Positions 13,988 through 14,889 of a stretch of 14,889 bases of DNA are shown here, one piece after another (position 1 is the stretch's first letter; every line of letters begins with the position of its first letter). The translations under genes were made by a program, and so were the position numbers. The DNA is from an uncultured Spirochaetia bacterium (lineage in GTDB: Bacteria; Spirochaetota; UBA4802; JAGODF01). Location of the stretch: positions 1 to 14,889 of the forward strand of contig CALCJG010000131.1 in the NCBI GenBank assembly GCA_937967705.1. The letters run 5' to 3'. The notes below the pieces were generated by a model, which made no database searches, was not told the DNA's origin, and was given only the letters and a program-made list of their open reading frames with translations.

Positions 13988-14485
13988 ATGAAAAAAATAT
14001 TAGCAGTGATCGCCATTCTGGCAGTGGCCCTGCCTCTCTATTCGCAGAAGAAGGGCAGGCGGGCCAAAAAGGAAAAACCCCCGGAAATCGTGGCCGACGT
14101 GGCCTACATCAACACCGTGGCCGACAAGCCCGTAGCCACCGTGGGTGACGGGATGAAACTCTACGTCCTTTCCCTGGGTATAGACGGGGGTGATTTCAAG
14201 GCCAACATGAACCTCCTGCTGAAAGCGGGCATCCTTAAGCACACCGATTACATTGAGACAGCCCCCCTGCGCAGGGGAACCCTGGCGCGGATGATAGCCC
14301 GTCACCTCAAACTGAACGACTCCTTCTTCTTCAACCTCTTTGGCACGGAGCGATACGCCTTCCGCGCCTGCATAGCCGAGGAGATCATGGATTACGACGG
14401 CAGCGAATGGGACAAGCTCTCCGGCGGGGAACTGCTGGAAATACTGCGAAGGGTGTCGGAAAAAACAGGAGGCGGGAATGACTAG
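13988..14485 (+). CDS. Small secreted protein of unknown function
   Basis: A 165-residue exported protein of no family recognised here. A signal peptide covers about 1-19 (MKKILAVIAILAV..., then LYS before QKKG). The mature N-terminus is Lys/Arg-rich ('KKGRRAKKEK'). The body is globular and probably helical: 'LNLLLKAGILKHTD'-like segments and 'APLRRGTLARMIARHLKL', which slightly recall the alternating helices of S-layer homology domains, but not enough to call one. AGGAG lies 7 nt ahead of the ATG. It follows the FecR gene by 24 nt and overlaps the next gene by 8 nt, so the three are surely co-transcribed and probably work in one envelope process. Codon use is GC-rich like the rest of the operon. 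Confidence 0.7.
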   Translation: MKKILAVIAILAVALPLYSQKKGRRAKKEKPPEIVADVAYINTVADKPVATVGDGMKLYVLSLGIDGGDFKANMNLLLKAGILKHTDYIETAPLRRGTLARMIARHLKLNDSFFFNLFGTERYAFRACIAEEIMDYDGSEWDKLSGGELLEILRRVSEKTGGGND

Positions 14486-14889
14486 AATGAAAGGATACAT
14501 CCTGTTAGGCGCTCTCCTCTTTACTGCCTCCGTACTCCTTGGCGGCAGTCCCGTCCTGGCCAAAGAGGACAAGACCAAACTTCCGGTTGAGGAGGAATAC
14601 CCCGGCCACAAGGTAGATGAGGACATGAAGCCCCTGAGGGCTACGGGGAAACCCCTGACGATGAGCTACGGCGGATGGATCACCCCCGTTGTCATCGATC
14701 AGAGGGAAAGCAACGTGGAGCTGGCCACATCCCTCACAACGGCTAAAATCTGGGCCAAGAGCACCCTCTGGAGCGGAAGCCACATCTACGTGAGGGTCAA
14801 GGACGACTATCAGGCGGTCATAAAGGAAAAGAACATCGACCTTAAAAACGAGAACATCGTCGACCTCGACGTGGGCTATATCAGCATGG
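14478..14889 (+). CDS. Exported protein of unknown function (3' end outside window)
   Basis: An open frame of 137 codons that continues past the right edge. A signal peptide covers about 1-28: MTRMKGYILL, a hydrophobic stretch, then PVLA before KEDK. The mature part begins with charged residues ('KEDKTKLPVEEEYPGHKV'), then a mixed beta-rich pattern ('LTMSYGGWITPVVID', 'LWSGSHIYVRVKDDY'). No family is recognised; a periplasmic or outer-surface protein is likely. The ATG at 14478 has AGGAGG 5 nt upstream and overlaps the stop of the preceding gene by 8 nt, which implies translational coupling; an ATG three codons later is too far from the SD. It is the third gene of the FecR operon. Confidence 0.75.
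   Translation, partial: MTRMKGYILLGALLFTASVLLGGSPVLAKEDKTKLPVEEEYPGHKVDEDMKPLRATGKPLTMSYGGWITPVVIDQRESNVELATSLTTAKIWAKSTLWSGSHIYVRVKDDYQAVIKEKNIDLKNENIVDLDVGYISM

Noticed and set aside
1..14889. Search by eye for CRISPR arrays, tRNA or rRNA genes, insertion sequences and phage genes
   Set aside because: No regularly spaced repeats, cloverleaf sequences, transposase motifs or terminal inverted repeats with target duplications were found.

Overview
The window looks like chromosomal DNA from a spirochaete or a similar diderm bacterium. This is inferred from the density of lipoproteins with relaxed lipoboxes, a Listeria-Bacteroides-repeat/DUF1566 lipoprotein of a kind common in treponemes, several secreted or outer-membrane proteins of no well-known family, and FecR-type regulators. 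No rRNA, tRNA, CRISPR array, transposase or phage gene was seen, so the taxonomic call is tentative.

Layout. Bases 1-1145 (minus) hold an ECF sigma factor followed by its putative anti-sigma factor. The latter has a zinc-binding HxxxCxxC motif, one membrane segment and a FecR-like outer part, and it runs off the left edge. Divergent from them (plus) are a tiny, extremely basic secreted protein (1226-1462), a strong intrinsic terminator (1498-1530) and an outer-membrane beta-barrel protein (1596-2555). After an AT-rich spacer comes an unrecognised helical protein (2844-3761). A convergent lipoprotein follows on the minus strand (3842-4579).

Bases 4872-11624 form a cell-surface cassette. A lipoprotein carrying an NHL-like propeller (4872-6212) is followed 6 nt later by a TTG-started MurG-like glycosyltransferase (6219-7094). 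Converging on this pair are two tandem paralogous lipoproteins with fibronectin-III-like tails (7098-7835 and 8051-8776). Upstream of those on the minus strand is an apparent two-gene unit: a seven-bladed FG-GAP-type lipoprotein (10032-11624) and a multi-pass DUF1624/DUF418-type acyltransferase (8928-10019). Three of these lipoproteins share the same roughly 120-residue N-terminal module joined to different C-terminal domains. This is the most distinctive feature of the window.

At the right, 11815-12912 encodes a two-domain protein with a TolB/CsgG-like N-terminal part and a C-terminal outer-membrane barrel. After a 320-bp AT-rich spacer with a good promoter, a rightward operon begins: a FecR-domain secreted protein (13235-13963), a small secreted unknown (13988-14485) and a third exported protein that overlaps it and runs off the right edge (14478-14889).

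Base composition changes sharply by eye. The flanks (1-2555, 2844-4580, 13235-14889) and the acyltransferase gene are GC-rich. Most surface-protein genes between about 4.6 and 13.2 kb and all large spacers are AT-rich. This suggests an accessory surface-antigen region set in a core of envelope-regulation genes. How the products cooperate is inference: surface display and modification in the middle, transmembrane or periplasmic signalling at both ends.
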